From Pseudomonadota bacterium (GTDB taxonomy: Bacteria > Bdellovibrionota_C > UBA2361 > OMIW01), in NCBI GenBank assembly GCA_900299205.1, contig OMIW01000163.1:1-15309 (forward strand): DNA of 15,309 nt, given 5' to 3'. Shown one piece after another: positions 8,274 through 15,309 of this stretch (position 1 is its first letter; each line of letters starts with the position of its first letter). The notes beneath the pieces are model-generated. The model was not told the DNA's origin and searched no databases. It saw only the letters and a list, made by a program, of their open reading frames with translations. The translations under genes were made by a program, and so were the position numbers.

Positions 8274-11132
8274 TTATCCCTCCATCGGCGGACACGAACA
8301 CACCAGATTCCTATCCCCGAATGCTGCATCGACTCGCCCCACCGACGGCCAGAACTTTCCCTCTCGCAGCGCTGCGACGGGGAAGGCTCCAAGCTGCCGC
8401 GCATAGGGGCGGTTCCATTCAGCTCCGGTGACATCAACGGCAGTATGGGGCGCGTGCTTGAGGGGATTGTTCGTTCGATCGAACTCCCCCGACGCGATGA
8501 GCTGTATCTCCTCGGCAATACTCAGCATGGCATCGCAAAAACGGTCGAGCTCAGCCAGCGACTCACTTTCGGTGGGCTCGATCATCATCGTACCGGGCAC
8601 CGGCCAGCTCACCGTGGGAGCATGGAAACCATAATCCATAAGCCGTTTAGCAACGTCGTCAACCTCTATTCCCGCGGCCTCCTTCATGGGGCGAAGGTCA
8701 ATAATACATTCGTGCGCGACATATCCTCCGTCCCCGGTAAATACGACCGGATAGGCATCCTTGAGCCGACGGGCGATGTAGTTGGCACTCACAATCGCGA
8801 CCTTGGTCGCGTGCGTGAGCCCCTCGGCTCCCATCATCGCGATATACGCCCACGAGATCGGGAGGATACTCGCGCTTCCGTACGGGGCGGCTGAGACTGG
8901 TCCCACGGGGCCCCCTTCAGGGGCGAGCGGATCACCGGGGAGGAAGGGCGCGAGGTGCTCCCGTACCGCGATGGGCCCCATTCCAGGACCCCCACCGCCA
9001 TGCGGGATACAGAATGTTTTGTGGAGGTTGATGTGGCAGACATCCATGCCGAGATCGACGGGGCGCACCAAGCCGACAAGTGCGTTGAGGTTTGCACCAT
9101 CCATGTACACCTGCCCGCCGGCCTCATGTACGAGTCGTGTCACCTCGATGACCCGATCCTCAAAGACCCCATGCGTTGAGGGATAGGTGATCATGATGGC
9201 GGCGATCTTGCCGACATGTTCCGCGATCTTGACGCGCACATCCTCGATATCGATGTTGCCGGCCTCATCACACCCGACGGGAACAACGGTGAAGCCAACC
9301 ATCACCGCTGAGGCAGGATTGGTCCCGTGGGCACTCCGCGGGATAAGACAGATGGTGCGGTCGGTCTCACCCCGCTGGGCGAGGTACCCCCGGATCGCCA
9401 GAAGTCCTGCGTACTCTCCCTGGGACCCCGCGTTCGGTTGGAGCGAGACGCGGGAGAATCCGGTTATCGCAGCGAGCGAAGATTCAAGCTCGGCAAAAAG
9501 CCGATGATAGCCCTTGACCTGATCACGCGGAGCGTACGGATGGATCGAGGCAAAACTCGGCCAGGTAACGGGAAGCATCTCGGTCGTGGCATTGAGCTTC
9601 ATGGTGCAAGATCCGAGCGGAATCATGCTATTTGCGAGCGAGAGGTCACGCGCTTCAAGCCGCTTTATGTACCGAAGGAACTCCGTCTCGGTATGATACC
9701 GCTCGAAGACCTCAAAGCCGAGGATGGAGTCGGTTCGGTGAGCAGTAGTGGGTATAGCGGCGGCAGGAAGATCGGAGGATGAGATACATGACAAACCATC
9801 TTCACCAACGGATAGCTCGACCCCGAATATAGTCGCAAGCGTCGCACAATCGGCGTCGGTCACGGTTTCATCGAGCGATACTGCCAATCTCTCGGGGTGA
9901 TCGGCTCTGAGATTGACCCGAGCAGCGGCTGCTCTCGCGAGGATACCATCCCGCGCGACACCAGAAACCGAGACTGCGACGGTGTCGAAGAAGTGTTCAC
10001 TAACGAGCGAAAACCCTCCGCGAAGGCACGCCACCGCAAAGCGGCTTGCGCGCCGGTGGACCGCTGAGGCGATCTCCCGAAGCCCTGTCGGTCCGTGGTA
10101 TACTGCATACATCCCACTCATGATCGCGAGGAGCACCTGAGCGGTGCAGATGTTGCTGGTAGCTTTTTCCCGTCGAATATGTTGCTCACGGGTTTGCAGC
10201 GATAAACGAAGTGCCCGTCGGCCCGCCGCATCGCGGGTCACTCCGACCAATCGACCGGGCATTAGCCGTTTAAGCTCGTCGCGACAGGAGAAAAATGCTG
10301 CGTGCGGACCGCCATAGCCAAGGGGTACCCCGAATCGCTGCGCCGAACCGACGGCGATATCAGCCCCCAGTTCACCCGGGGAAACAAGGAGCGTAAGCGC
10401 AAGAAGGTCAGTCGCCATAATCACGATAGCCCCCACGGATTTGGCCCGAGCAATCACCGCGCTGTAATCATCAATCGAGCCCCATGTTGACGGGTACTGG
10501 ATAAGCACTCCGCATTCACGGCCCGACGGTGTGTAATCGTGGATGTCGGCGACCACGACAGTAAGCCCAAGAGCATCGGCGCGGGTTCGCACCACCGCAA
10601 CCGTCTGTGGATGGCACTGATCGCTGACGACGAAAACCGGATCGGTGGTGTGCTTGCACACGGCTCGACTGATACTCATCGCCTCGGCAGCCGCTGTGGC
10701 TTCATCGAGGAGCGATGCGTTCGCAATCGGCAGGCCGGTGAGGCTCGTGATCATCGTCTGGAAAGTGAGCAATGCCTCGAGCCGTCCCTGCGATATCTCG
10801 GGTTGGTAGGGGGTATACTGGGTATACCAACCGGGATTTTCGAGGATGTTTCGGGCGATGACCGGCGGAGTTGTCGTACCATAGTAGCCCATTCCGATGT
10901 ACGAGCGGTGCACTTCGTTCTCGGCGGCATACGAGGCGAGCCGCTCAATCGCCGCCGACTCAGAAAGAGGGGCTGCAACGTCAGGAAGTTCAAGTGGTTT
11001 GGCAGCCCGTAAGGTCGTGGGAATCACCGCATCGATGAGGGCATCGAGCGATGCCACCCCAAGCGTATCCACCATTCTTGCAATCTCTGACGATGTGGGA
11101 CCGATGTGTCGTTCGATAAATGGTCGGGACAT
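8274..11132 (-). CDS. gcvP: Glycine dehydrogenase (aminomethyl-transferring), P protein, full-length fused form
   Basis: This PLP enzyme decarboxylates glycine and transfers the aminomethyl group to lipoyl-H protein in the cytoplasm (glycine cleavage system). The protein has 952 aa from the ATG at 11130-11132, the usual length for the fused N- plus C-domain form; some bacteria split it into two subunits. It opens with FIERHIGP, as the family does. The PLP lysine is in [16 protein letters not shown] (Lys 705, close to the position in E. coli GcvP). [11 protein letters not shown] near residue 83 and the C-terminal [20 protein letters not shown] are also family-typical. An in-frame TTG at 11204 would add 24 residues, but it lacks family homology and a Shine-Dalgarno site. 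It follows gcvH by 102 nt. Intact, with no frameshift. Very sure of the function. Confidence 0.97.
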   Translation of the reverse strand: MSRPFIERHIGPTSSEIARMVDTLGVASLDALIDAVIPTTLRAAKPLELPDVAAPLSESAAIERLASYAAENEVHRSYIGMGYYGTTTPPVIARNILENPGWYTQYTPYQPEISQGRLEALLTFQTMITSLTGLPIANASLLDEATAAAEAMSISRAVCKHTTDPVFVVSDQCHPQTVAVVRTRADALGLTVVVADIHDYTPSGRECGVLIQYPSTWGSIDDYSAVIARAKSVGAIVIMATDLLALTLLVSPGELGADIAVGSAQRFGVPLGYGGPHAAFFSCRDELKRLMPGRLVGVTRDAAGRRALRLSLQTREQHIRREKATSNICTAQVLLAIMSGMYAVYHGPTGLREIASAVHRRASRFAVACLRGGFSLVSEHFFDTVAVSVSGVARDGILARAAAARVNLRADHPERLAVSLDETVTDADCATLATIFGVELSVGEDGLSCISSSDLPAAAIPTTAHRTDSILGFEVFERYHTETEFLRYIKRLEARDLSLANSMIPLGSCTMKLNATTEMLPVTWPSFASIHPYAPRDQVKGYHRLFAELESSLAAITGFSRVSLQPNAGSQGEYAGLLAIRGYLAQRGETDRTICLIPRSAHGTNPASAVMVGFTVVPVGCDEAGNIDIEDVRVKIAEHVGKIAAIMITYPSTHGVFEDRVIEVTRLVHEAGGQVYMDGANLNALVGLVRPVDLGMDVCHINLHKTFCIPHGGGGPGMGPIAVREHLAPFLPGDPLAPEGGPVGPVSAAPYGSASILPISWAYIAMMGAEGLTHATKVAIVSANYIARRLKDAYPVVFTGDGGYVAHECIIDLRPMKEAAGIEVDDVAKRLMDYGFHAPTVSWPVPGTMMIEPTESESLAELDRFCDAMLSIAEEIQLIASGEFDRTNNPLKHAPHTAVDVTGAEWNRPYARQLGAFPVAALREGKFWPSVGRVDAAFGDRNLVCSCPPMEG

Positions 11133-11234
11133 ATGAGAGTACTTCACAGAGGAGGCGGTATTGAATAGACGAAGCACGGCGAAGACTTTCCCGATACTCC
11201 GCAAAGAATGTGATGCCCACGAATTCGGGCCATT

Positions 11235-11615
11235 TTAACGGCTTATCAGCTCGCGATACTGCTCGGGAGACAGGAGCGCTGCGATCTGTTGATCATCAAC
11301 GTGCGAGAGCTTCACCAGCCACCCGTCGCCGTAGGGGTCGCTATTCACGAGTGATGGCTCCTGCGCGAGCCGGGCGTTAACCTCTTCAACGGTACCGGAG
11401 ATCGGCGCGTACACGTCGGAGGCTGCCTTTGTCGATTCAACGACACAGAGGACCCCTTTCTGAATCAATGCGGTACCAACGGCCGGAAGGTCGACGTAAA
11501 CAAGCTCCCCAAGCTCGTCCTGAGCAAAAGAGGTGATACCGACAACAGCGCCATCGGGGCTCATGCGAACCCACTCGTGGTCCTTCGTGTAACGCAGATC
11601 CTGGGGAAACTCCAT
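11235..11615 (-). CDS. gcvH: Glycine cleavage system H protein (lipoyl carrier)
   Basis: 126 aa, normal for the family. The H protein carries the aminomethyl intermediate on a lipoylated lysine between the P, T and L proteins. The opening YTKDHEWVR is characteristic, as is GITSFAQDELGELVYVDLP. The lipoylation site is the Lys in VESTKAASDVYAP (Lys 63 from the chosen start), and the C-terminal region has DPYGDGWL. The ATG at 11613-11615 is chosen because AGGAGG lies at 11626-11621 with a 5-nt spacer; a GTG two codons upstream overlaps that site. It sits between gcvT (124 nt upstream) and gcvP, as in many gcvTHP operons. Confidence 0.97.
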   Translation of the reverse strand: MEFPQDLRYTKDHEWVRMSPDGAVVGITSFAQDELGELVYVDLPAVGTALIQKGVLCVVESTKAASDVYAPISGTVEEVNARLAQEPSLVNSDPYGDGWLVKLSHVDDQQIAALLSPEQYRELISR

Positions 11616-11626
11616 CGGCACCTCCT
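11616..11626 (-). promoter_or_regulatory. Strong Shine-Dalgarno site that decides the gcvH start
   Basis: AGGAGG on the minus strand (11626-11621) lies five bases before the ATG at 11613-11615. The alternative GTG start at 11619-11621 overlaps this site and is therefore unlikely. Confidence 0.7.
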
Positions 11627-11739
11627 CGGTTTATAGGGTTAGTAGAAAGAAATTAGTCCGTTGTCTAAAAAGAGGATTTTTCCTGGTCCTTTCGAATCAC
11701 TGTCTGGGCTGAATGCGCGGGGCCATCGTGCAAAAAGCC

Positions 11740-12891
11740 TTATTTTGCGGCCTCTCCAGTCTGAGCTCGGGCTCGGGTCAGCCTTGAGTAGAAGGGGGGT
11801 TTGACTACTTCGGCAGCGAGTTGTCGCCCTCGTACGGTGATCGATATCGGGGTTCCGGGGGCACTCGAGGCCACGGCAACTCGGGCGAGCCCCAAGGCCC
11901 GCTCAAACATCGGCGTCTTGGTTCCGCTCGTGACGATCCCAATCGGCTCTCCCGATACTGAGTGAACGACATCTCCCTGTCGAGCAATCCCAGCGCCCGA
12001 TATCGTGAATCCAATAAGCACTTGAGCGGCACCTCGCGCGTTTTCGGCGGCAAGCGCAGCTGATCCGATGAACTCTCGACCCTCAAGCTTAACTATCCAT
12101 CCAAGCCCCGATTCCAGCGCCGAATCATCCTCACTGAGCTCATGCCCATGCAAGGGATACGCGGCCTCGAGCCGCAGCGAATCTCGTGCACCGAGACCAC
12201 ACGGAACTACTCCCTCGAGAGCGACGAGATTGCGCCACATCTCCGGAGCGGAATCAGCAGGAACAAATAGTTCCACCCCATCCTCGCCGGTGTAGCCGGT
12301 GCGCGCCACTAACGTCGGAATACCCGTGACGGTTCGCTCCTGGAAACGAAAAGGAGCGATTGATGAAATATCGGACAACCCTTCAAGCATAGCGAGTTTT
12401 TCCATGGCCAGGGGGCCTTGGACTGCTATCTGGCCATAACGCCACCCATGATCCTCGACCACGGCGTCCCAACGATTATGGTCGAGAAACCATTGATAGT
12501 CGCGCTCCTGATTCGAGGCGTTCACACAGATTAAATATCGGCGCTGATGAAAGCGATAAACAAGGACATCATCAACGACACCACCCCGTTCATTTGTGAT
12601 TGCGCTGTATTGTGCCTGACCATCGCGAAGTCGGGTAACGTCATTGCAAAGCAGGCTCCCGAGCAGCTGCTCCGCCTCAGGGCCGGCCACCAGAAGCTCT
12701 CCCATGTGGCTCACATCAAATATCCCAGCGCCATGTCGGACCGCGAGGTGTTCCGCTACGATACCACCATACTGGACCGGCATTTCATACCCCGCGAAAG
12801 GAACCATCTTGGCCCCCGCACGGAGATGCTCGTCATACAGCGGGGTGCGCTTCAGCGGGGTTGGCGGCGGGGTTGCAGGGGAATCATGCAT
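11740..12891 (-). CDS. gcvT: Aminomethyltransferase, glycine cleavage system T protein
   Basis: 383 aa. It transfers the methylene unit from aminomethyl-lipoyl H protein to tetrahydrofolate, releasing ammonia. Family signatures appear in order: LKRTPLYDEHLRAGAKMVPF at the N-terminus, GIFDVSHMGEL (about 56-66), RGGVVDDVLVYR with the conserved Asp pair at 107-108, YLICVNASN (about 119-127), GYTGEDGVELF (199-209), and a C-terminal barrel ending near PPFYSRLTR. The ATG at 12889-12891 lacks an evident Shine-Dalgarno site, but the family alignment leaves no better start. It is 94 nt downstream of the metal-binding protein gene. I saw no glycine riboswitch in that leader. Complete and intact. Confidence 0.96.
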   Translation of the reverse strand: MHDSPATPPPTPLKRTPLYDEHLRAGAKMVPFAGYEMPVQYGGIVAEHLAVRHGAGIFDVSHMGELLVAGPEAEQLLGSLLCNDVTRLRDGQAQYSAITNERGGVVDDVLVYRFHQRRYLICVNASNQERDYQWFLDHNRWDAVVEDHGWRYGQIAVQGPLAMEKLAMLEGLSDISSIAPFRFQERTVTGIPTLVARTGYTGEDGVELFVPADSAPEMWRNLVALEGVVPCGLGARDSLRLEAAYPLHGHELSEDDSALESGLGWIVKLEGREFIGSAALAAENARGAAQVLIGFTISGAGIARQGDVVHSVSGEPIGIVTSGTKTPMFERALGLARVAVASSAPGTPISITVRGRQLAAEVVKPPFYSRLTRARAQTGEAAK

Positions 12892-12985
12892 GGGGTTAGT
12901 CCAGAGGAGAAAGCCGAGGTAGTTGGGGAGCCCTCATGCAGGGAGGTGAGCGACTCGCGACCCGATACTAGCGAATCTCGGGGAG

Positions 12986-13978
12986 CTATCGCAACGGTGA
13001 AGGGGAGGGATGCTCAGACGCTTTGGGCGGTGACCAGAGGTTTGCAGATTTAAAACCAGATCTAATAGTCTCGAGATTCGCTCTCATCATGGCCTCATAG
13101 GTCCCCAGGGGGGAAGAGGTTTCACCAAGAGCATCAACGGTGAGTGTGCCGCCGATAATCAGATTATCACCCTTGACAGCCGCTTTTTCGAGCAATTGAT
13201 CAAAAATGGTGGTCAACCCCGGACTCTCGAGGAAGAGAAGAGAAATACTCTTTTCGGCGAGCTTCCACGAGAGCACCGCATAGTCACGTCGGATCTGCTC
13301 TTCATCCACCTCCGAAGTCGCTTGCGGTACCACCCCAAGAAGGCTTATTGATTCCCACCCATACGCATTCCCAAAATAACCGAGCGAATGATGCGGCGTG
13401 ACAATTATCCGCTGGCCTGGGGGGGGTGTTCGAAGTTGGTGCTGCAACTCCTCGTGAAGCTTCATCAACCTCCGCCGATACTCCTCCCCCCGCAGAAAAA
13501 ATTCATGCGCCCGTCCCCTGTCGAGGTTTCCGAACTCCTTGGCGAGATATTCCGCCGCTTTCGCCCACAAAGAAACATCCCCCCAAAAATGAGGGTCGGG
13601 CCTCTTCGGCTGAGTCGGATCGTATAATAGTCTACCTGGAGTAAGCGATGATGCGAGCGTAATCAGCGGTTTATGCCGGGCAAACTCCTTAAGAGCAGGT
13701 TCGATCTGCCGCTCAAGCCCGAGACCTATTCTCACCACAACATCGGCACTGCGAATTCGACCAACATCTTTAAAGCCAAGAAGCAGCGAATGGGGGTCGC
13801 TATCGGGAGCTGTCAGGGAGTCCACAATATAACGGTCCCCCCCAATGATTCGACAAAGGTCGGCGACGAGCGTGTTACTAGCGAGCACCGTCGGAAGACG
13901 GCCCACGGGCGATTGCCCTGATGCCTTTACCGGGACGAGATTAAGGACGATTGATAGGAGAAATATTCCGACTCTCAT
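12986..13978 (-). CDS. znuA: Zinc-type ABC transporter substrate-binding protein (ZnuA/TroA cluster)
   Basis: 330 aa with an N-terminal signal peptide (hydrophobic residues about 4-16, cleavage likely near KASGQ at about 19-22), so it is periplasmic. It binds a transition metal and delivers it to an ABC permease. The four expected ligand positions of the family are visible: His63 in SDPHSLL, His130 in DPHFWGD, His196 in TPHHSLGYF and Asp282 in TVDALG. His rather than Glu at the third position favours zinc over manganese. There is no long His-rich loop. Normal length for the family. It lies 19 nt after the DUF2750-like gene with no clear Shine-Dalgarno site, so translation may be coupled. No permease or ATPase gene is in the window. 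Two homopolymers (8 bp at 13419-13426, 7 bp at 13837-13843) lie inside it, in frame. The symbol is by family; the exact metal is inferred. Confidence 0.8.
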   Translation of the reverse strand: MRVGIFLLSIVLNLVPVKASGQSPVGRLPTVLASNTLVADLCRIIGGDRYIVDSLTAPDSDPHSLLLGFKDVGRIRSADVVVRIGLGLERQIEPALKEFARHKPLITLASSLTPGRLLYDPTQPKRPDPHFWGDVSLWAKAAEYLAKEFGNLDRGRAHEFFLRGEEYRRRLMKLHEELQHQLRTPPPGQRIIVTPHHSLGYFGNAYGWESISLLGVVPQATSEVDEEQIRRDYAVLSWKLAEKSISLLFLESPGLTTIFDQLLEKAAVKGDNLIIGGTLTVDALGETSSPLGTYEAMMRANLETIRSGFKSANLWSPPKASEHPSPSPLR

Positions 13979-13997
13979 ACTGAAAGGTCAACTTTCA

Positions 13998-14381
13998 TTA
14001 GGTGATGAGATCAAGCTCCATCCTGATGTCTTTGATGAATCGCGGAATCTCGATAAGGTGCCCCCAATCGCCCATCGACGGCATCACAGCCACCAAACCT
14101 CCGAGTAACGGTGCTTCCACTAACTCCGTCTCGATGAACTCATCAAGGGGCATCGGCTGAGCAATCACCCCCGCCCCCTGAGCGCTCCATCCATCAAAAA
14201 AAAATTGTCGGGCAAACACCGGGATCCGCGGCTTACCCTCTATAATCTCGGAGAAAAGACTCCCCGCTTCTGTGAGCCCCGTCCAGACCTGAGCCGTATC
14301 AACTACCACATTAAGGAAATAGCGATACCGACTCAATGGGTCGCTGCCCGAAACGGTTTCAAACTCATCTTGTATCGTCAT
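13998..14381 (-). CDS. Small cytoplasmic DUF2750-like protein, function unknown
   Basis: 127 aa from the ATG at 14379-14381, which has AAGGGAG five nt upstream; an upstream in-frame Met at 14420 is rejected for lack of such a site. The pattern RYRYFLNVVVDTAQVW near the N-terminus, followed by RIPVFARQFFFDGW, then PMPLDEFIETEL, then GGLVAVMPSMGDWGHLI, matches what I recall of the DUF2750 family (a YF..KV......VW motif, a proline or aromatic mid-section, LDEF, and V.VFP near the end). No signal peptide or membrane segment, and no cysteine. It is the first gene of the leftward unit and ends 19 nt before the zinc-binding protein gene. The family has no known biochemical role that I can state, and I infer none. 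Confidence 0.65.
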   Translation of the reverse strand: MTIQDEFETVSGSDPLSRYRYFLNVVVDTAQVWTGLTEAGSLFSEIIEGKPRIPVFARQFFFDGWSAQGAGVIAQPMPLDEFIETELVEAPLLGGLVAVMPSMGDWGHLIEIPRFIKDIRMELDLIT

Positions 14382-14695
14382 GGGTGCTCCCTTCCCTAAC
14401 CGTGTAACAGTTGGATGCACAGAAGCGGTGGGCAGTTTTAGCAGCTCTCTCGAGATTAATACTTTTTCTCTGGGCCCTTACCAAATAGAAAAGGATTTTT
14501 AACAAACGTCGTTTATATTATTTTGTCGAGGGTGGATGGCCGAGGTCTAAAAAAATTTAGTTTTCTACCCTCTGCGCGAAACCTTTTCTCCTCAATGAAC
14601 GATACCTGTGTGACTCGTAAGAGATAAGGTCCCCGGCCTGCTGCCAATCTAAAAAGGGGCGTAAACCAACCCGACGCTTGCAAGAGAGAAGGAGA
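14382..14695. other. Divergent intergenic region, AT-rich, probable promoters of both directions
   Basis: A 314-bp stretch between the leftward DUF2750-like gene and the rightward sigma-factor gene. The middle (about 14456-14565) is much more AT-rich than the surrounding coding DNA, including the run from 14491 to 14527 and an A-run at 14549-14555. An 8-bp palindrome TCTCGAGA sits at 14448-14455. No pair of hexamers with proper spacing could be called confidently on either strand. No tRNA, riboswitch or further gene was seen. Confidence 0.6.
14528..14572. repeat. Imperfect nested inverted repeat in the divergent intergenic region
   Basis: An outer pair GAGGGT (14528-14533) and ACCCTC (14567-14572) encloses an inner pair CTAAA (14547-14551) and TTTAG (14556-14560). 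It could be an operator or a weak hairpin. The arms are short, so chance is possible. Confidence 0.3.
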
Positions 14696-15309
14696 ATGAA
14701 AGGTAAACGGGTCTCGACACTAAACTGCGTGGCTGAGCGCAATCTTCTCGTAGAGGAATACCGAGAGTATGCCGAGCGGCTAGTCCGACTTCTCATGAGA
14801 CGGATGAGCCTGAGGGAGGATCACTACGACGATTACCGGTCTGCGGCCTATCTCGGTCTTATTGATGCCGCCGATCGGTATGACAGAACGAGCCCTTACT
14901 CCTTTCAGACCTACGCATTTCATCGAATCCGGGGAGCGGTTATCGACTCCATGCGCAAGGCGGGTGGGGCTCGGGGACGCCGATATTTTATGCTGAAGGC
15001 CCTCGCAGCTAGTGAATCGTTGCACGAATCGGCCTTGACACCTTATGTCGGCGGGCACGAACTCCCGAGTTGCCAGAATAGTGAAGAAAGGGGTCGAGTG
15101 GGGCAGGATGATCGCCAACTTGCTCGCATCCTTGATTACGCCGCAAGTGCGGTCATGACACACAAGCTCGCTAAGTTTGGCCCGACTCTCGCGGTGACGA
15201 GCCAAGGGCATTTAGAAGTGAACATCGCAAATGCAGCGGATGACGCCCCATCCCCCGAAGAATTACTCCTCGAGCAGAGCGATTTCATTGTCCTCCGCCG
15301 ATACATAAC
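14696..15309 (+). CDS. FliA-like sigma-70 family (sigma-28 group) factor, truncated by the window edge
   Basis: The frame is open from the ATG at 14696-14698 to the right edge (204 codons, 3' end missing). Residues about 20-90 are a clear sigma region 2: EYREYAERLVRLL, then DDYRSAAYLGLIDAADRYD (core binding), then YSFQTYAFHRIRGAVIDSMRK (regions 2.3-2.4, DNA melting and -10 recognition). The pattern SFQTYAxxRIRGAxxD is typical of FliA/SigF-type alternative sigma factors. Residues about 95-185 do not show a recognisable region 3. DAPSPEELLLEQSDF near the end looks like the entry to region 4. AAGGAG is only one nt from the ATG, so the start is not certain. It is divergent from the DUF2750/znuA/gcv unit. 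It may control motility or another regulon; this cannot be told from the window. Confidence 0.8.
   Translation, partial: MKGKRVSTLNCVAERNLLVEEYREYAERLVRLLMRRMSLREDHYDDYRSAAYLGLIDAADRYDRTSPYSFQTYAFHRIRGAVIDSMRKAGGARGRRYFMLKALAASESLHESALTPYVGGHELPSCQNSEERGRVGQDDRQLARILDYAASAVMTHKLAKFGPTLAVTSQGHLEVNIANAADDAPSPEELLLEQSDFIVLRRYI

Noticed and set aside
8187-8894. 235-codon plus-strand open frame opposite the 3' end of gcvP
   Set aside because: gcvP is certain on the other strand, and the translation is Arg/His/Gly-rich without family features.
11133-11204. 24-residue N-terminal extension of gcvP from a TTG codon
   Set aside because: GcvP proteins start near the FIERHIGP motif, and the TTG lacks a ribosome binding site.
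11643-11739. Possible terminator between gcvT and gcvH (AGGA-AAAA-TCCT then T-rich)
   Set aside because: The stem is only 4 bp, and gcvT and gcvH are expected to be co-transcribed.
13419-13843. Homopolymers of 8 and 7 bp in the zinc-binding protein gene as phase-variation sites
   Set aside because: They are shorter than the 10-bp tract, encode ordinary residues (the 8-bp tract a Pro run), and lie mid-gene in an otherwise conserved protein.
14557-15211. Minus-strand open frames opposite the sigma factor
   Set aside because: The plus-strand frame has unmistakable sigma region 2 motifs, and these are its shadows.

Overview
The window looks like chromosomal or large-island DNA from a Gram-negative bacterium. 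Three exported proteins have signal peptides, an F-type (TraG-class) conjugation module is present, and the glycine cleavage genes are of bacterial type. The calcium-binding motif DTDGTRDDTDECP, followed by a CGCG block, is common in exported proteins of deltaproteobacteria-like lineages (Myxococcota, SAR324, Bdellovibrionota and similar). That lineage guess is an inference of low confidence, because no rRNA or other taxonomic marker is present.

Layout. Nine genes are read on the minus strand, so transcription runs from high to low coordinates, and one gene is read on the plus strand at the right edge. From right to left: (1) a truncated, divergently transcribed FliA-like sigma factor (14696 to the edge, +); (2) a 314-bp AT-rich divergent intergenic region; (3) a small DUF2750-like protein and an orphan zinc-type ABC substrate-binding protein, only 19 nt apart; (4) gcvT, gcvH and gcvP, the T, H and full-length P proteins of the glycine cleavage system; (5) an exported protein with a thrombospondin type 3-like calcium motif, followed by a strong rho-independent terminator at 6843-6885; (6) three genes of an F-type type IV secretion or conjugation locus: an exported protein with a thioredoxin-like fold (TraF/TrbC-like), a ten-cysteine exported protein in the position of TraH, and a 1132-aa TraG. 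The locus probably continues to the left of the window.

How the genes work together. GcvP decarboxylates glycine onto lipoyl-GcvH, and GcvT transfers the C1 unit to tetrahydrofolate. The fourth component, lipoamide dehydrogenase, is not here. The three tra-type genes would act in the envelope during pilus assembly and mating-pair stabilisation. The orphan metal-binding protein has no permease or ATPase beside it.

The most notable oddities are in and around the conjugation genes. The thioredoxin-fold protein has a 10-G tract inside its signal-peptide coding region, a candidate for slipped-strand phase variation. Its mature form has a single CxxC (CFFC) that lies outside the thioredoxin domain. 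The TraH-position protein is Cys-rich and was not recognised as a known family. No integrase, att site, transposase, CRISPR array, tRNA or rRNA was seen.
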